NCBI RefSeq assembly: GCF_963666525.1
Contig: NZ_OY762905.1
Span: 3,947,501 to 4,011,500 of the forward strand
DNA from: an uncultured Cohaesibacter sp.
GTDB taxonomy: Bacteria; Pseudomonadota; Alphaproteobacteria; Rhizobiales; Cohaesibacteraceae
Reading direction: 5' to 3'
DNA length: 64,000 bases
Of the stretch, positions 8,652 to 16,855 are shown piece by piece. Position numbers and translations under genes: made by a program. The notes under the pieces are model-generated. The model had not been told where the DNA came from, searched no databases, and saw only the letters and a program-made list of their open reading frames with translations. Each line of letters begins with the position of its first letter. Position 1 is the first letter of the stretch.

Positions 8652-9746
8652 ATGTCACATAACAGTTTCGGACACCTCTTTCGCGTTACCACTTGGGGGG
8701 AAAGCCACGGGCCGGCCATTGGCTGCACTGTCGACGGTTGCCCTTCTCTGATCGGCCTGACCCGCGAGGAAATCCAGAAGGATCTGGACCGTCGCCGTCC
8801 CGGCCAGTCGCGCTATACCACCCAGCGGCAGGAAGCCGATCAGGTGGAAATCATGTCCGGCGTCTTCGCCCATCCCCAGACCGGCGAACAGGTGACCACC
8901 GGCACTTCGATCGGCCTCATCATTCATAACACTGACCAACGCTCCAAGGACTATGGCGATATTGCCGAACGCTATCGTCCCGGCCATGCCGACTTCACCT
9001 ATGATGCCAAATATGGCATCCGTGACTATCGTGGCGGGGGCCGCTCCTCGGCGCGCGAAACCGCCATGCGTGTCGCTGCAGGAGCCGTTGCCCGCAAGGT
9101 CATTCCCGACATTACAATCCGCGGTGCCCTCGTGCAGATGGGGCCGCACAAGATCAATCGCGCCAACTGGGACTGGGACGAAGTCAATAACAATCCCTTC
9201 TTCTGCCCGGACAAGGAGGCTGCGGCCTTCTTTGCCGACTATCTTGACGGTATCCGCAAATCCGGCTCCTCGATAGGCGCGGTGATCGAGATTGTCGCCT
9301 CTGGCGTCCCAGCAGGTCTGGGCGCACCGATCTATGCCAAGCTCGATCAGGATATCGCCAGTGCGATGATGTCGATCAACGCAGTCAAGGGTGTCGAAAT
9401 CGGTGAAGGATTCAACGCCGCCTGCCTGACCGGTGAAGAGAACGCCGATGAAATGCGCATTGGGCCGGATGGACAACCGGAGTTCCTCTCCAACCATGCT
9501 GGCGGTATCCTTGGTGGCATCGCCAGCGGTCAGGATGTCGTCGTGCGCTTCGCCATCAAGCCGACCAGTTCCATCCTGACCCCTAAAAAGTCGATCACCC
9601 GTTCCGGCGAGGAAGTGGATGTCATGACCAAGGGGCGCCACGATCCTTGCGTTGGCATCCGCGCAGTGCCGGTCGGCGAGGCCATGCTGGCGCTGGTTCT
9701 GGCCGACCATACCCTGTTGCATCGGGCACAACAGGGCGGAATGTAG
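8652..9746 (+). CDS. aroC: chorismate synthase
   Basis: Codes for 364 residues, matching alphaproteobacterial AroC. It converts 5-enolpyruvylshikimate-3-phosphate to chorismate with reduced FMN, the last shikimate-pathway step. Seen: [20 protein letters not shown] at the start with the signature [16 protein letters not shown], then [20 protein letters not shown] followed by GGRSSARET, and the C-terminal [15 protein letters not shown]. The ATG gives the canonical N terminus although the frame stays open upstream. It is followed after 141 bases by ribB on the same strand; both pathways share the flavin link (AroC needs FMN) and are often adjacent in Hyphomicrobiales. Confidence 0.97.
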   Translation: MSHNSFGHLFRVTTWGESHGPAIGCTVDGCPSLIGLTREEIQKDLDRRRPGQSRYTTQRQEADQVEIMSGVFAHPQTGEQVTTGTSIGLIIHNTDQRSKDYGDIAERYRPGHADFTYDAKYGIRDYRGGGRSSARETAMRVAAGAVARKVIPDITIRGALVQMGPHKINRANWDWDEVNNNPFFCPDKEAAAFFADYLDGIRKSGSSIGAVIEIVASGVPAGLGAPIYAKLDQDIASAMMSINAVKGVEIGEGFNAACLTGEENADEMRIGPDGQPEFLSNHAGGILGGIASGQDVVVRFAIKPTSSILTPKKSITRSGEEVDVMTKGRHDPCVGIRAVPVGEAMLALVLADHTLLHRAQQGGM

Positions 9747-9887
9747 GATTGTTTTTTCGCGGACATGGACTATGTCTAGGCCGCAGGGGCGCTTTCGTTC
9801 TCTCATAGACCGGTTGAGGGTCGTCACGCGAGAGCGAGCCCTCCCAGATCAAGAACAGTAGTAAAAAGAGCAAACCAGCTCCGGACA

Positions 9888-11021
9888 ATGGATAACAACA
9901 ACGAGGACAGTAACGACATGGCGGACATGGAACGGGTTGCGCAAGCCATTCGCGCATTTGAAAAAGGGGAAATGGTGGTTGTCACCGACGATGATGACCG
10001 TGAAAACGAAGGCGATCTGATCGTTGCCGCGACCAAGATCACCCCTGAGCAGATGGGCTTCATCATCCGCCACAGCTCCGGTATCGTCTGTGCGCCAATG
10101 ACCGGCGAGAACGCCCGCCGCCTCAACCTGACCCCGATGGTTGCGCACAATGATGCGCCGCTCTCGACGGCCTTCACCGTATCGGTGGATTTCAGACATG
10201 GCACCACCACGGGCATTTCCGCCGAAGAACGCAGCATCACCGTGCATGGCCTCGCCAATGGCAATTCCGGTGCCGCCGACTTCGTCCGTCCCGGCCATAT
10301 CTTCCCGCTGATCGCCAAGGAAGGCGGCGTTCTGGTGCGCTCTGGCCATACCGAAGCCGCTGTCGACCTTTGCAATCTGGCTGGCCTGCCTCCGGTTGGC
10401 GTGATTTCCGAGCTGGTCAATGATGACGGAACGGTCAAGAAGGGCCCGGACATTATCGCCTTTGCCAAAGAGCATGGCATCACCCATGTATCCGTTGCCG
10501 ACCTCATCGCCTACCGTCAGCGCATTGAACGTCTGGTTGACCGCATCGAGGACTTCCAGATCGACACCCGATTTGGTCCGGCCCGCGCAGTGACCTTCAA
10601 GGCCAAGTTCGATGACATGGAGCATGTCGCCCTGATTTTCGGCGATATCCGCGATGGCAAGGACATTCCGGTCCGCATCCATCAGGAAAACGTGCTGGCT
10701 GACATTTTCGGCACCTCGGGCACCCTCGACAAAATTTCCGAGAGATTTGCCGCTGATCGTGGCGTTCTTGTCTATTTGCGTGATGGCTCGCCGTGTGTTG
10801 CCACTGGCTCCATGCGCCCGCGTGACGCTCTGGAACTGGCACAGAATGAAGAGCATAAAAGTGCAAAAGGCCGCGAAAACAGCTGGCGCGATATCGGCCT
10901 TGGCGCCCAGATCCTGAAGGATCTAGGCATTTCCTCTATTCGCCTGCTGTCGTCTCGCGAGCGTACCTACGTGGGTCTGGATGGATTTGGGCTGGAAATT
11001 ACCGGCACAGACATCATCTGA
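9888..11021 (+). CDS. ribB: 3,4-dihydroxy-2-butanone-4-phosphate synthase with degenerate GTP cyclohydrolase II domain
   Basis: Codes for 377 residues (367 if the ATG at 9918, which has AGGACAG upstream, is used). The N-terminal ~205 residues are a full RibB domain: VTDDDDRENEGDLIVAA with the acidic metal site, RHGTTTGISAEER, and HTEAAVDLC. It makes 3,4-dihydroxy-2-butanone-4-phosphate from ribulose-5-phosphate for riboflavin. The C-terminal half aligns with RibA, but the zinc-binding cysteines of the family (the RIHSECLTGD...CDCG region) are replaced: here RIHQENVLADIFGTSGT. It therefore should not have GTP cyclohydrolase II activity, and a separate ribA is expected elsewhere. I saw no FMN riboswitch upstream. 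Confidence 0.93.
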   Translation: MDNNNEDSNDMADMERVAQAIRAFEKGEMVVVTDDDDRENEGDLIVAATKITPEQMGFIIRHSSGIVCAPMTGENARRLNLTPMVAHNDAPLSTAFTVSVDFRHGTTTGISAEERSITVHGLANGNSGAADFVRPGHIFPLIAKEGGVLVRSGHTEAAVDLCNLAGLPPVGVISELVNDDGTVKKGPDIIAFAKEHGITHVSVADLIAYRQRIERLVDRIEDFQIDTRFGPARAVTFKAKFDDMEHVALIFGDIRDGKDIPVRIHQENVLADIFGTSGTLDKISERFAADRGVLVYLRDGSPCVATGSMRPRDALELAQNEEHKSAKGRENSWRDIGLGAQILKDLGISSIRLLSSRERTYVGLDGFGLEITGTDII

Positions 11022-11052
11022 TTGTCAGACGCTTGTCTTGATCTCGATATGA

Positions 11053-11088
11053 AAAACCCGCAGAGCCTTGAAAAGCTCTGCGGGTTTT
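11053..11088. terminator. bidirectional Rho-independent terminator
   Basis: Perfect 14-bp arms AAAACCCGCAGAGC and GCTCTGCGGGTTTT around CTTGAAAA. A-run on one side and T-run on the other make it work for both ribB (+) and the convergent PepSY gene (-). Confidence 0.9.
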
Positions 11089-11136
11089 GCTTTCCCACCC
11101 GCTTGCGCGGAAGGTTCCCCCAATTTGTCAGATGGC

Positions 11137-12300
11137 CTAGCGCATGTTGAGCGTCGGTTTGGCCTTTGGCCGGAACAGCGGCGAGATGAGACGCCTCCAG
11201 GCCAGGGCAAAGCCGGTCCAGACGAGGAACAGGCAGGCCAGAGACGCGATACCCGCAAGAGTCTGCCCGATCACTCCATAGACCTCGCCGGTGTGCAGGA
11301 AGCGAATGTAGCGCCGCAGCGACTGGGTCGGAGTGGCCATTTCATTCGGCCCCTTGACCGAAGCAACTTCACCACTCTCGCGATCATAGGTGATGGTCTG
11401 CTGGGTGGCGCCCTGTTTGCCATTGCCGGTGTCTATCAGCACGTCGACCATCTTGGCCTGATCAGAGGCAGGAACGATGATGGAAATGGTCTTCCAGCCA
11501 CTTTCCACGCCCTCTGCCTTGTCCAGAATGGATTGGAAGGAAACCAACTGCTCGGCAGGCAGCGAAGAGGTACCGCCACCGGAGCTCTTGGCCCACATGC
11601 CGTTGCCCTGTCCACGCCCCTGTGGGGCTTCAAGGCCAGCTGCGGCGAACACCAGATTGTTGGCCCACTGATAGGACAGCACGGCCCCGGAGCCGACCAC
11701 CGCCACCAGCGGGATCACCATCCAGAAGGAAAAGACATGGTGCCAGTTGAAGTCGCGCGCCTTGGCCGTCGGCATTTTCTGGAAGAAGATCTTCTGTCTG
11801 ATGAAGGACCATTTCCATTTGCGCGGCAGCCAAAGATAGATCCCCGACAGGATGATGAACAGGAAGGCGACGTTGCTGATCTTGACCATCTGGCTACCGG
11901 CGGAGTCGAAGCCCATCGCCAGGTTGCGGTGAAGGTTTTCCATCAGTCCGAAGAAACCTTCTGTCGGATTGCTGTCTGCCTCGATGAAGGCGCCGCTGTA
12001 GGGATCGATCAGCTTGGCTTCATGCCGTCCGGCAGACACTGAGACCGGCTTGGACGCATCGCTGTAGAAATTGAGCGTGGCGGTCTCGCCCGGAAAGGCC
12101 GGTAGGGCGATCTTCATGATGTCGTCAGCAGACATCATCTCGGTATATTCGGTTGTCGGAGCAACAGAAGGACCAAAGGCAGCCTTGATCTGTGCCTCAT
12201 AGGTCAACATGACGCCCGTAAAGGCCAACGCAAAAATGACAAGGCCGGTGGCTACGCCCACGACGAGGTGAGCCCAAAAAATAATGCGTCTGAAAGACAT
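11137..12300 (-). CDS. PepSY-associated transmembrane (iron-regulated type) protein
   Basis: Codes for 387 residues. Architecture: TM helix at about 5-33 (FWAHLVVGVATGLVIFALAF), a periplasmic PepSY-type region, TM near 140-160 (FLFIILSGIYLWLP), TM near 195-215 (VFSFWMVIPLVAVVGSGAVL), a second periplasmic region, and a C-terminal TM (IASLACLFLVWTGFALAW). This four-helix PepSY_TM layout is shared with proteins found next to siderophore receptors and thought to reduce ferric chelates or assist iron uptake. Conserved histidines sit in WAHLVVG, NLHRNLAM, HHVFSFW and FLHTGEVYG. No receptor gene is adjacent here. An inverted repeat GAAATGT-N19-ACATTTC lies about 100 bases upstream. Substrate uncertain. 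Confidence 0.8.
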   Translation of the reverse strand: MSFRRIIFWAHLVVGVATGLVIFALAFTGVMLTYEAQIKAAFGPSVAPTTEYTEMMSADDIMKIALPAFPGETATLNFYSDASKPVSVSAGRHEAKLIDPYSGAFIEADSNPTEGFFGLMENLHRNLAMGFDSAGSQMVKISNVAFLFIILSGIYLWLPRKWKWSFIRQKIFFQKMPTAKARDFNWHHVFSFWMVIPLVAVVGSGAVLSYQWANNLVFAAAGLEAPQGRGQGNGMWAKSSGGGTSSLPAEQLVSFQSILDKAEGVESGWKTISIIVPASDQAKMVDVLIDTGNGKQGATQQTITYDRESGEVASVKGPNEMATPTQSLRRYIRFLHTGEVYGVIGQTLAGIASLACLFLVWTGFALAWRRLISPLFRPKAKPTLNMR

Positions 12301-12700
12301 TTCAGCGTCTCCGCTCAGAAGATTTTATCGATACTATTGCCAAGCATACTGCAGCTTCTGCTCGAAAAAATCTCGATAATTCCCGCAATTGTCATGAAAT
12401 GTCGCAGCCACCAGTCTGGTTACATTTCGATACACTCTTCATGCCCAAAGCGGGCGGGAGGAGAGCTTTTCAACACCGTGAAGCATTGTTCTTTGGCAGG
12501 GGGTAGCCACGAAAAATGTCCCCCTCGCTCGCCAAAAGGTGCAGTTGAAGCGGATTTTGCCGCTCTAAAGGATAAATTAATCTTTGGAACCATTTGAACT
12601 CTGCGTGGGCCTGCCTAAATATAAGAGAAAGCAAAAGTTCATATCTGATTCACTTTTGCTTCTTACACTTGACCAATGGTCTTAGGAACAGGTGGAAAAA
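12301..12700. other. divergent promoter region with an inverted repeat
   Basis: Lies between the PepSY gene (-) and a small membrane peptide gene (+). It holds an inverted repeat GAAATGT (12396-12402) / ACATTTC (12422-12428), about 100 bases upstream of the PepSY gene, which could be an operator. No Irr- or RirA-type consensus was recognised. No supported gene. Confidence 0.4.
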
Positions 12701-12811
12701 ATGGCAAAAAAAGCAATCGCAAAAAGCGCTACCATTGATGTCGCCAAATATGCAGCAATGCTGAGTCTGGGGCTGGTCGCCTACGGCCTGTTCTGGCTTA
12801 CCGTGAACTGA
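12701..12811 (+). CDS. 36-residue single-pass membrane peptide
   Basis: ATG with AGGTGG in good position upstream. The peptide starts MAKKAIAKSATIDVAKYAAM and continues LSLGLVAYGLFWLTVN: a basic N-terminal stretch (four Lys) followed by one hydrophobic helix of about 18 residues and a short C terminus. This is the expected layout of a small inner-membrane peptide with the N terminus in the cytoplasm. It stands alone between the PepSY gene and the MFS-Usp gene. No family recognised. Its reality rests on the ribosome-binding site and on the non-random composition; small regulators of membrane complexes often look like this. Confidence 0.6.
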   Translation: MAKKAIAKSATIDVAKYAAMLSLGLVAYGLFWLTVN

Positions 12812-12989
12812 TCAGTCCTCCGGTCTGATTGTCATTCTTGCGAGCAGCCTGCCTGCTGGCCCGCATCCTCCATTAGCTATAGATACCCGCCCCGTCACCG
12901 GCCATCGGCACGGTCGATGAGGGGCTTTCGTGAGAAGCAACCGGTTCACCTTGTCCATTCATGGCGACAAGGATGAGTGTGTGCGCCCG

Positions 12990-14639
12990 TCAGTAGGCGA
13001 AGAATACTGACGGGCCATCTTTCATGGTATGTATGAGAGCTTCTGCCGTCAGGGCAAAGCTGCCATGGAGCAGATCTTCGATCTCGTGGGCGTGCGGTGC
13101 TCCTAGCATTAGATGCCGAGCGCCCGCCGCAAGGGCATGATCAACGGCCCTGCGGGCTGCCTGACCGGCCGGTGCATCGAGCAGCAGTTCATTGACCTCA
13201 AGTCCGCCTGCTGCCAGTTTGCTGCTCGCATTGGCCAGAATGCGTTTGGCCTTTTCCTCACTTTCCAGAGCCGCTTCCTCTCCTTCGACAACTTCCCGCA
13301 TCCGCACATGCAAGGCTGTGACCGAGCTGATTGCTGAAGACTGTGCCAGCGCAATGGCCTGCTCGATTACACGGCCATCCCGGTCGCTGCCGTCAACGGC
13401 GATGATGATGGAGGCCTGCGGCGCATCCGGTGCCGCACTGGCTTCATGCATGGCGGGGGCGATGCTGGCCCGCCGAAGTCCCATGACGACTGGCGCCAGA
13501 AGGGCCGCCACAGCGGCAACAGAGAAGGCGGGCAGAACACCGAACGCTTCTGCCAGATGCGGGACGGCAAATGGTGCGATGACACCTGCAAACCAGCGCA
13601 GGAAATTGTATCCAGCCGAGGCAACCGGGCGTGGAACGTCTGAAACTTCCAGCGCCAGTTCGGTAAACAGTGTATTGCACACCCCCATGACCGCGCCGGA
13701 AAGAATGACGCAGACTGCCACCACCAGCTTGCTGCCAACACCCATGGCAATCAGCATGGCCGCCAACAGGACGAGACAGACCGAAATAACTGGCAGGATG
13801 CCAAAGCGGGCGTCGACGCGCGGGGCGACAAAGACCGAAAAGATCGCCAGCAAAACGCCCCAGCCAAAGAAGATGCCGCCGACCGCGTAGGCCGACAGAT
13901 CCAGCACAAAGGGGGCAAAGGCCAGCACGGTGAAAAAGGCGAAAAAGTAGAAGAAGGACGCCAGCGAAACGGTGAACAGCCCCGGATGGCCAAGGGCCCG
14001 GATCGGTGCACTGATGGCAATCTTCTTGTCCGGCTTTGGCAATTTTGGCAGGAACAGCAGGATCGACACAAAGCCGATTCCCATCAGGGTCGCCGTACCG
14101 AAGAAGGGGTAACGCCAGGACTGGGCGCCAAGCAGCGCTCCGACGAGCGGACCGCCCGAAAGGCCAAGCCCGATGGCGGCCTCATAGATCAGCACGGCCT
14201 TGCCCGTGCCGCCGCGGGTGACGGCCACCAGAACCGACAGGGCGGTCACCACGAAGAAGGCATTGCCCAGCCCCCAACCGGCCCGGAAGCCGATCAGTTC
14301 GGCAACCGATTGTGAGGTGCCCGCCAATGCTGCAAAGACAATGATCAGGGCAGCGCCGATCAGCAGGGTGATGCGGCTGCCAAGGCGGCTGGATACAAAG
14401 CCGGTGATCAGCATCATGATCGAGGTGACGAAGAAGTAGGATGTGAAGAGCAGGGACACCTGACTGGCCGTTGCATTGAGGCCCGCAGCGATGGCCGTCA
14501 AGATCGGATCAACCAGACCGATTGACATGAAGCCGACAACGCAGGCAAATGCGGTGGCCCAGACGGCAATCGGCTGATCCCTGAAACTACTTGCCGCCTT
14601 GGGGGCGGCAATGGAAAGATGGGACTCTGTCGCAGACAT
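12990..14639 (-). CDS. MFS transporter fused to a C-terminal universal stress protein domain
   Basis: Codes for 549 residues. The first ~395 form a 12-helix major facilitator: FACVVGFMSIGLVDPILTAI at helix 1, GFVSSRLGSRITLLIG as the loop 2-3 motif A equivalent, and GAVMGVCNTLFTELALEV in the second half. After a Pro/Ala-rich linker a Usp domain follows (about 410-549): ASIIIAVDGSDRDGRVIEQA, ALHVRMREVV, and GAPHAHEIEDLLHGS, which matches the nucleotide-loop spacing. Drug efflux or organic-acid export is likely for the MFS part (DHA1-like); the Usp part could sense ATP or stress. It is divergent from a marR gene with 142 bases between, so MarR probably controls it. MFS-Usp fusions are uncommon. 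Confidence 0.85.
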   Translation of the reverse strand: MSATESHLSIAAPKAASSFRDQPIAVWATAFACVVGFMSIGLVDPILTAIAAGLNATASQVSLLFTSYFFVTSIMMLITGFVSSRLGSRITLLIGAALIIVFAALAGTSQSVAELIGFRAGWGLGNAFFVVTALSVLVAVTRGGTGKAVLIYEAAIGLGLSGGPLVGALLGAQSWRYPFFGTATLMGIGFVSILLFLPKLPKPDKKIAISAPIRALGHPGLFTVSLASFFYFFAFFTVLAFAPFVLDLSAYAVGGIFFGWGVLLAIFSVFVAPRVDARFGILPVISVCLVLLAAMLIAMGVGSKLVVAVCVILSGAVMGVCNTLFTELALEVSDVPRPVASAGYNFLRWFAGVIAPFAVPHLAEAFGVLPAFSVAAVAALLAPVVMGLRRASIAPAMHEASAAPDAPQASIIIAVDGSDRDGRVIEQAIALAQSSAISSVTALHVRMREVVEGEEAALESEEKAKRILANASSKLAAGGLEVNELLLDAPAGQAARRAVDHALAAGARHLMLGAPHAHEIEDLLHGSFALTAEALIHTMKDGPSVFFAY

Positions 14640-14743
14640 GAATTACTCGCAGAAGAGGGATGGGAGGAGGCAAAATCGATGAAACCATCGATGGGGAGGA
14701 AACAAGTTTGGAAAACCTACAGATAGCGGGGACGAAAATCAAG

Positions 14744-14756
14744 TTGTATGGTACAA
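14744..14756. promoter_or_regulatory. candidate MarR operator
   Basis: Palindrome TTGTA-TGG-TACAA ends 25 bases before the marR start codon in the marR/MFS divergent promoter. Its size and A/T-rich half-sites suit MarR dimers. A second dyad in the same gap is ATCGAT-N6-ATCGAT at 14675-14692. Confidence 0.5.
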
Positions 14757-14781
14757 GAAAATAAATTGACGGAGGATATGC

Positions 14782-15270
14782 ATGTCGGCAACTGATGAAA
14801 CCAAACGACAGGACGAAGGCACAGGCGAGCCGGATGTTCGCTCATCTGACGCCATATCCCAGCTGGAAAGGGAGATCGCTTTCATGATCCGGCGGTTGGA
14901 TTCCATCTATCGAAAAAGGCACTATCCTCTTGAAAGGGCACACTATCTTGCCTTGATGGTGCTCAAGGAACGTGCGCATTCCAGTGGTGAATTGGCCACC
15001 ATGCTCGGACTTGACCAGTCCACGGTGACCAGGCAGATCGTGGCCATGGAGAAGAAGGGATATGTCGTGCGCAAAAGCAATCCTGATGATGGTCGTGGGA
15101 TCATGATCGAGATTGAAGCAAAGGGCCTTGAGCTTTTCCAGCAGATGCAGCTTGCCCGTCGCAGGAGCCTGCAGACCATGATGCAAGACTGGCCTGGCGA
15201 GGAACTTTGCCAGTTTGCCGATCACGTCATTCGCTTCAACAAGGCCATCGAGGCGATGGATGATATTTGA
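14782..15270 (+). CDS. MarR family transcriptional regulator
   Basis: Codes for 162 residues, standard for MarR. GGAGG precedes the ATG. The winged helix is seen at about 55-115: LALMVLKERAHSSGELATML then GLDQSTVTRQIVAMEKKGYV (recognition helix) and RKSNPDDGRGIMIEIEAKG (wing). MarR proteins repress their own gene and a neighbour until a small phenolic or drug-like ligand binds. The divergent MFS-Usp gene is the natural target, and a palindrome TTGTATGGTACAA lies just upstream. No unusual feature in the protein. Confidence 0.88.
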   Translation: MSATDETKRQDEGTGEPDVRSSDAISQLEREIAFMIRRLDSIYRKRHYPLERAHYLALMVLKERAHSSGELATMLGLDQSTVTRQIVAMEKKGYVVRKSNPDDGRGIMIEIEAKGLELFQQMQLARRRSLQTMMQDWPGEELCQFADHVIRFNKAIEAMDDI

Positions 15271-15398
15271 TGAAAGAAACGGGCTGGGCTGGTTGGCAAT
15301 GGCTCATCGGGCAGGGTCCTCCGGCAAGGACGGGGGGTGAAGCGCTTCGGCCTTTTACGGAAAGCGTGAGTTCCCGGCCGTCGGTGGCAAGATGTCTC

Positions 15399-15427
15399 TT
15401 GACCAACGCCGCCACTGCGCCTATTTT
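15399..15427 (+). promoter_or_regulatory. sigma-70-type promoter of the leader/GNAT unit
   Basis: TTGACC (15399-15404) and TATTTT (15422-15427) are separated by exactly 17 bases. Transcription would start near 15434, at or next to the ATG of the leader ORF, implying a leaderless message. Confidence 0.55.
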
Positions 15428-15433
15428 CCCTGC

Positions 15434-15487
15434 ATGAGCAAAAACGTGACCATCGCTACCGTATCCTATTGGTACCCATCCTGTTAG
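15434..15487 (+). CDS. 17-residue leader peptide ORF upstream of a GNAT gene
   Basis: ATG-initiated frame coding MSKNVTIATVSYWYPSC and ending in TAG. There is no Shine-Dalgarno sequence, but the promoter predicts transcription starting at the ATG, so translation could be leaderless. The stop codon lies at the edge of the loop of a hairpin (ACCCATC / GATGGGT, 15474-15493) and a Rho-independent terminator follows at 15519-15547. The aromatic run Tyr-Trp-Tyr-Pro near the end is the kind of sequence at which ribosomes pause. I infer a regulatory leader; coding of a functional peptide is not shown. Confidence 0.45.
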   Translation: MSKNVTIATVSYWYPSC

Positions 15488-15525
15488 ATGGGTGGTTGGC
15501 TTTTGCGTGCTTAAGACAGACCACC
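15474..15525 (+). promoter_or_regulatory. putative attenuator: mutually exclusive hairpins
   Basis: Hairpin 1 pairs ACCCATC (15474-15480) with GATGGGT (15487-15493). The segment GGTGGT at 15491-15496 is also complementary to ACCACC at 15520-15525, the 5' arm of the terminator. Pairing of these two would act as antiterminator. A ribosome halted on the last codons of the leader would block hairpin 1 and free GGTGGT. Deduced from base complementarity only. Confidence 0.4.
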
Positions 15526-15547
15526 GGGTTCGGTGGTCTTCTTGTTT
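15519..15547 (+). terminator. Rho-independent (attenuator) terminator before GNAT gene
   Basis: Stem GACCACC (15519-15525) / GGTGGTC (15532-15538) with a six-base loop, followed by TTCTTGTTT. It lies 64 bases before the GNAT start codon and after the leader ORF, so it can limit read-through into that gene. Confidence 0.7.
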
Positions 15548-15610
15548 CTGATGTCTGATCTCCGCACCCTGAAACGCCCTCGCTCAAAGATCGAGGCAAG
15601 GAGAGACGAC

Positions 15611-16132
15611 ATGACCCATCTTGCAAAGATACGACCCTTCACCATGCGACAGGCGCGGCTTGATGATTTCGAGGCCATGGAACCGCTGTGGCGTCAGCTC
15701 GACGGCTATCATCAGGCCCGTGACCCTCAACGTTTTCCGCACAAACAGGATGAGGCGCCGCGCTCCCGCGAGTATATCGCCGAAGTTATCCATTGTGCCG
15801 ACAGGGCTCTGTTGCTGGCAGAAAGCTGCCCCAGCCTTGCGGGGGAGGCATCGCGGCTGATCGGCCTGTGTCTCGTGACGTTGAGAACCTGCCCGCCGGG
15901 CCCGGTCTACCCGGTACGGGTCATTTTCGAAGTCGATAATTTGGTGGTTGACGAAACCATGCGGCGGCAGGGTGTGGCGCGCGCCTTGCTGGGCGAAGCG
16001 GAGACCTGGGCCCGCAGCAATGGCGCCAAGGAAATGCTGCTCAACGTCTATGATTTCAATGAAGGAGCAAAGAGATTCTATGAGCAGCTCGGCTTTCAGC
16101 CCTTGCGCGTGCAAATGGTGCATGCCCTTTGA
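15611..16132 (+). CDS. GNAT family N-acetyltransferase
   Basis: Codes for 173 residues from an ATG with AAGGAG seven bases upstream. Seen: N-terminal FTMRQARLDDFEAMEPLWRQ, the beta4 strand FEVDNLVVDETMRRQGVARA with the acetyl-CoA pyrophosphate loop (RRQGVAR), and the C-terminal NVYDFNEGAKRFYEQLGFQP. It transfers acetyl from acetyl-CoA to an unknown amine. GNATs of this kind include aminoglycoside and peptide or small-molecule acetyltransferases; the sequence does not say which. What stands out is its 5' region: own promoter, short leader ORF and terminator, suggesting that expression responds to translation state. Confidence 0.85.
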   Translation: MTHLAKIRPFTMRQARLDDFEAMEPLWRQLDGYHQARDPQRFPHKQDEAPRSREYIAEVIHCADRALLLAESCPSLAGEASRLIGLCLVTLRTCPPGPVYPVRVIFEVDNLVVDETMRRQGVARALLGEAETWARSNGAKEMLLNVYDFNEGAKRFYEQLGFQPLRVQMVHAL

Positions 16133-16177
16133 GGCTGAAGCCGGCAGGTCTGTCTTGTGGCTCTGGCGGGTGAACAG

Positions 16178-16855
16178 TCAGCGCTGGATGATGCGGGGGG
16201 AGGCTTTCTGGTCTTCATCCCGCACATTGAATTTGTAGCGGATCGCCAGACCGCGCAGCAGCAGCGCTGCGCCCATCGAGATGATGGCGCTGATTGCCGG
16301 ATCCACTTCCAGATAGTGGAAGCCGACGAACAGGCAAGAGCCGAGAAGCGCCGCCGTGGCATAGATTTCCTGCCGCAGCAGGAAGGGTACCACATTGCAC
16401 AGGATGTCGCGGATCAGGCCGCCAAAGGTTGCCGTTATCACGCCCATCATGATGCAGATCGCTGGATGGTGGCCGAGCTCCAGGGTCAGCACGGTTCCAG
16501 TCACCGAGAAAATGGCCATGCCGATGGCATCGATCCAGTTGAAGATCTGCCGCTGGGACCAGCCGATACGCTCGACCGCGTAAGCCAAGAGAGACGCCGG
16601 CATGACAATGGCCAGCGGTGTCGGGTCGGTGACCCAGTTGACGGGCAACGCACCAATCAGGATGTCGCGCAGGGTACCGCCGCCAGTGGCCGTGACAAAA
16701 CCGACCATCAGTACGCCAAAGAAATCCATTTCCGACTGCAAGGCCCGCAGACCGCCCGTCATGGCAAAGACAATCAGCCCGGCATAAAAGAAAATCGGTA
16801 CGATCGTGTCGAGAAACAACTCGGGTGCCATCAAGAGGGGCTGGGTGAATGACAT
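16178..16855 (-). CDS. TRIC/UPF0126 family membrane protein (YicG-like)
   Basis: Codes for 225 residues. Two repeats of three helices with the family signature in each: ATGGGTLRDILIG in the first and ATFGGLIRDILCN in the second. Prokaryotic members are homotrimeric cation channels related to the animal TRIC channels (formerly UPF0126); an amino-acid uptake role has also been proposed for E. coli YicG. Seven hydrophobic helices can be counted and the C terminus is polar. Convergent with the GNAT gene across 45 bases. Upstream lies a 1.1-kb AT-rich region containing a perfect CtrA-type site 134 bases before the start. Confidence 0.88.
   Translation of the reverse strand: MSFTQPLLMAPELFLDTIVPIFFYAGLIVFAMTGGLRALQSEMDFFGVLMVGFVTATGGGTLRDILIGALPVNWVTDPTPLAIVMPASLLAYAVERIGWSQRQIFNWIDAIGMAIFSVTGTVLTLELGHHPAICIMMGVITATFGGLIRDILCNVVPFLLRQEIYATAALLGSCLFVGFHYLEVDPAISAIISMGAALLLRGLAIRYKFNVRDEDQKASPRIIQR

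Noticed and set aside
8655-9827. Minus-strand open frame (about 390 codons) opposite aroC
   Set aside because: Antisense shadow of aroC with no recognisable domain.
9747-9887. Possible FMN (RFN) riboswitch before ribB
   Set aside because: The conserved RFN sequence blocks are not present; only unremarkable sequence is seen.
9849-10856. Minus-strand open frames opposite ribB
   Set aside because: Shadow of the RibB coding region; the real protein is on the plus strand with clear motifs.
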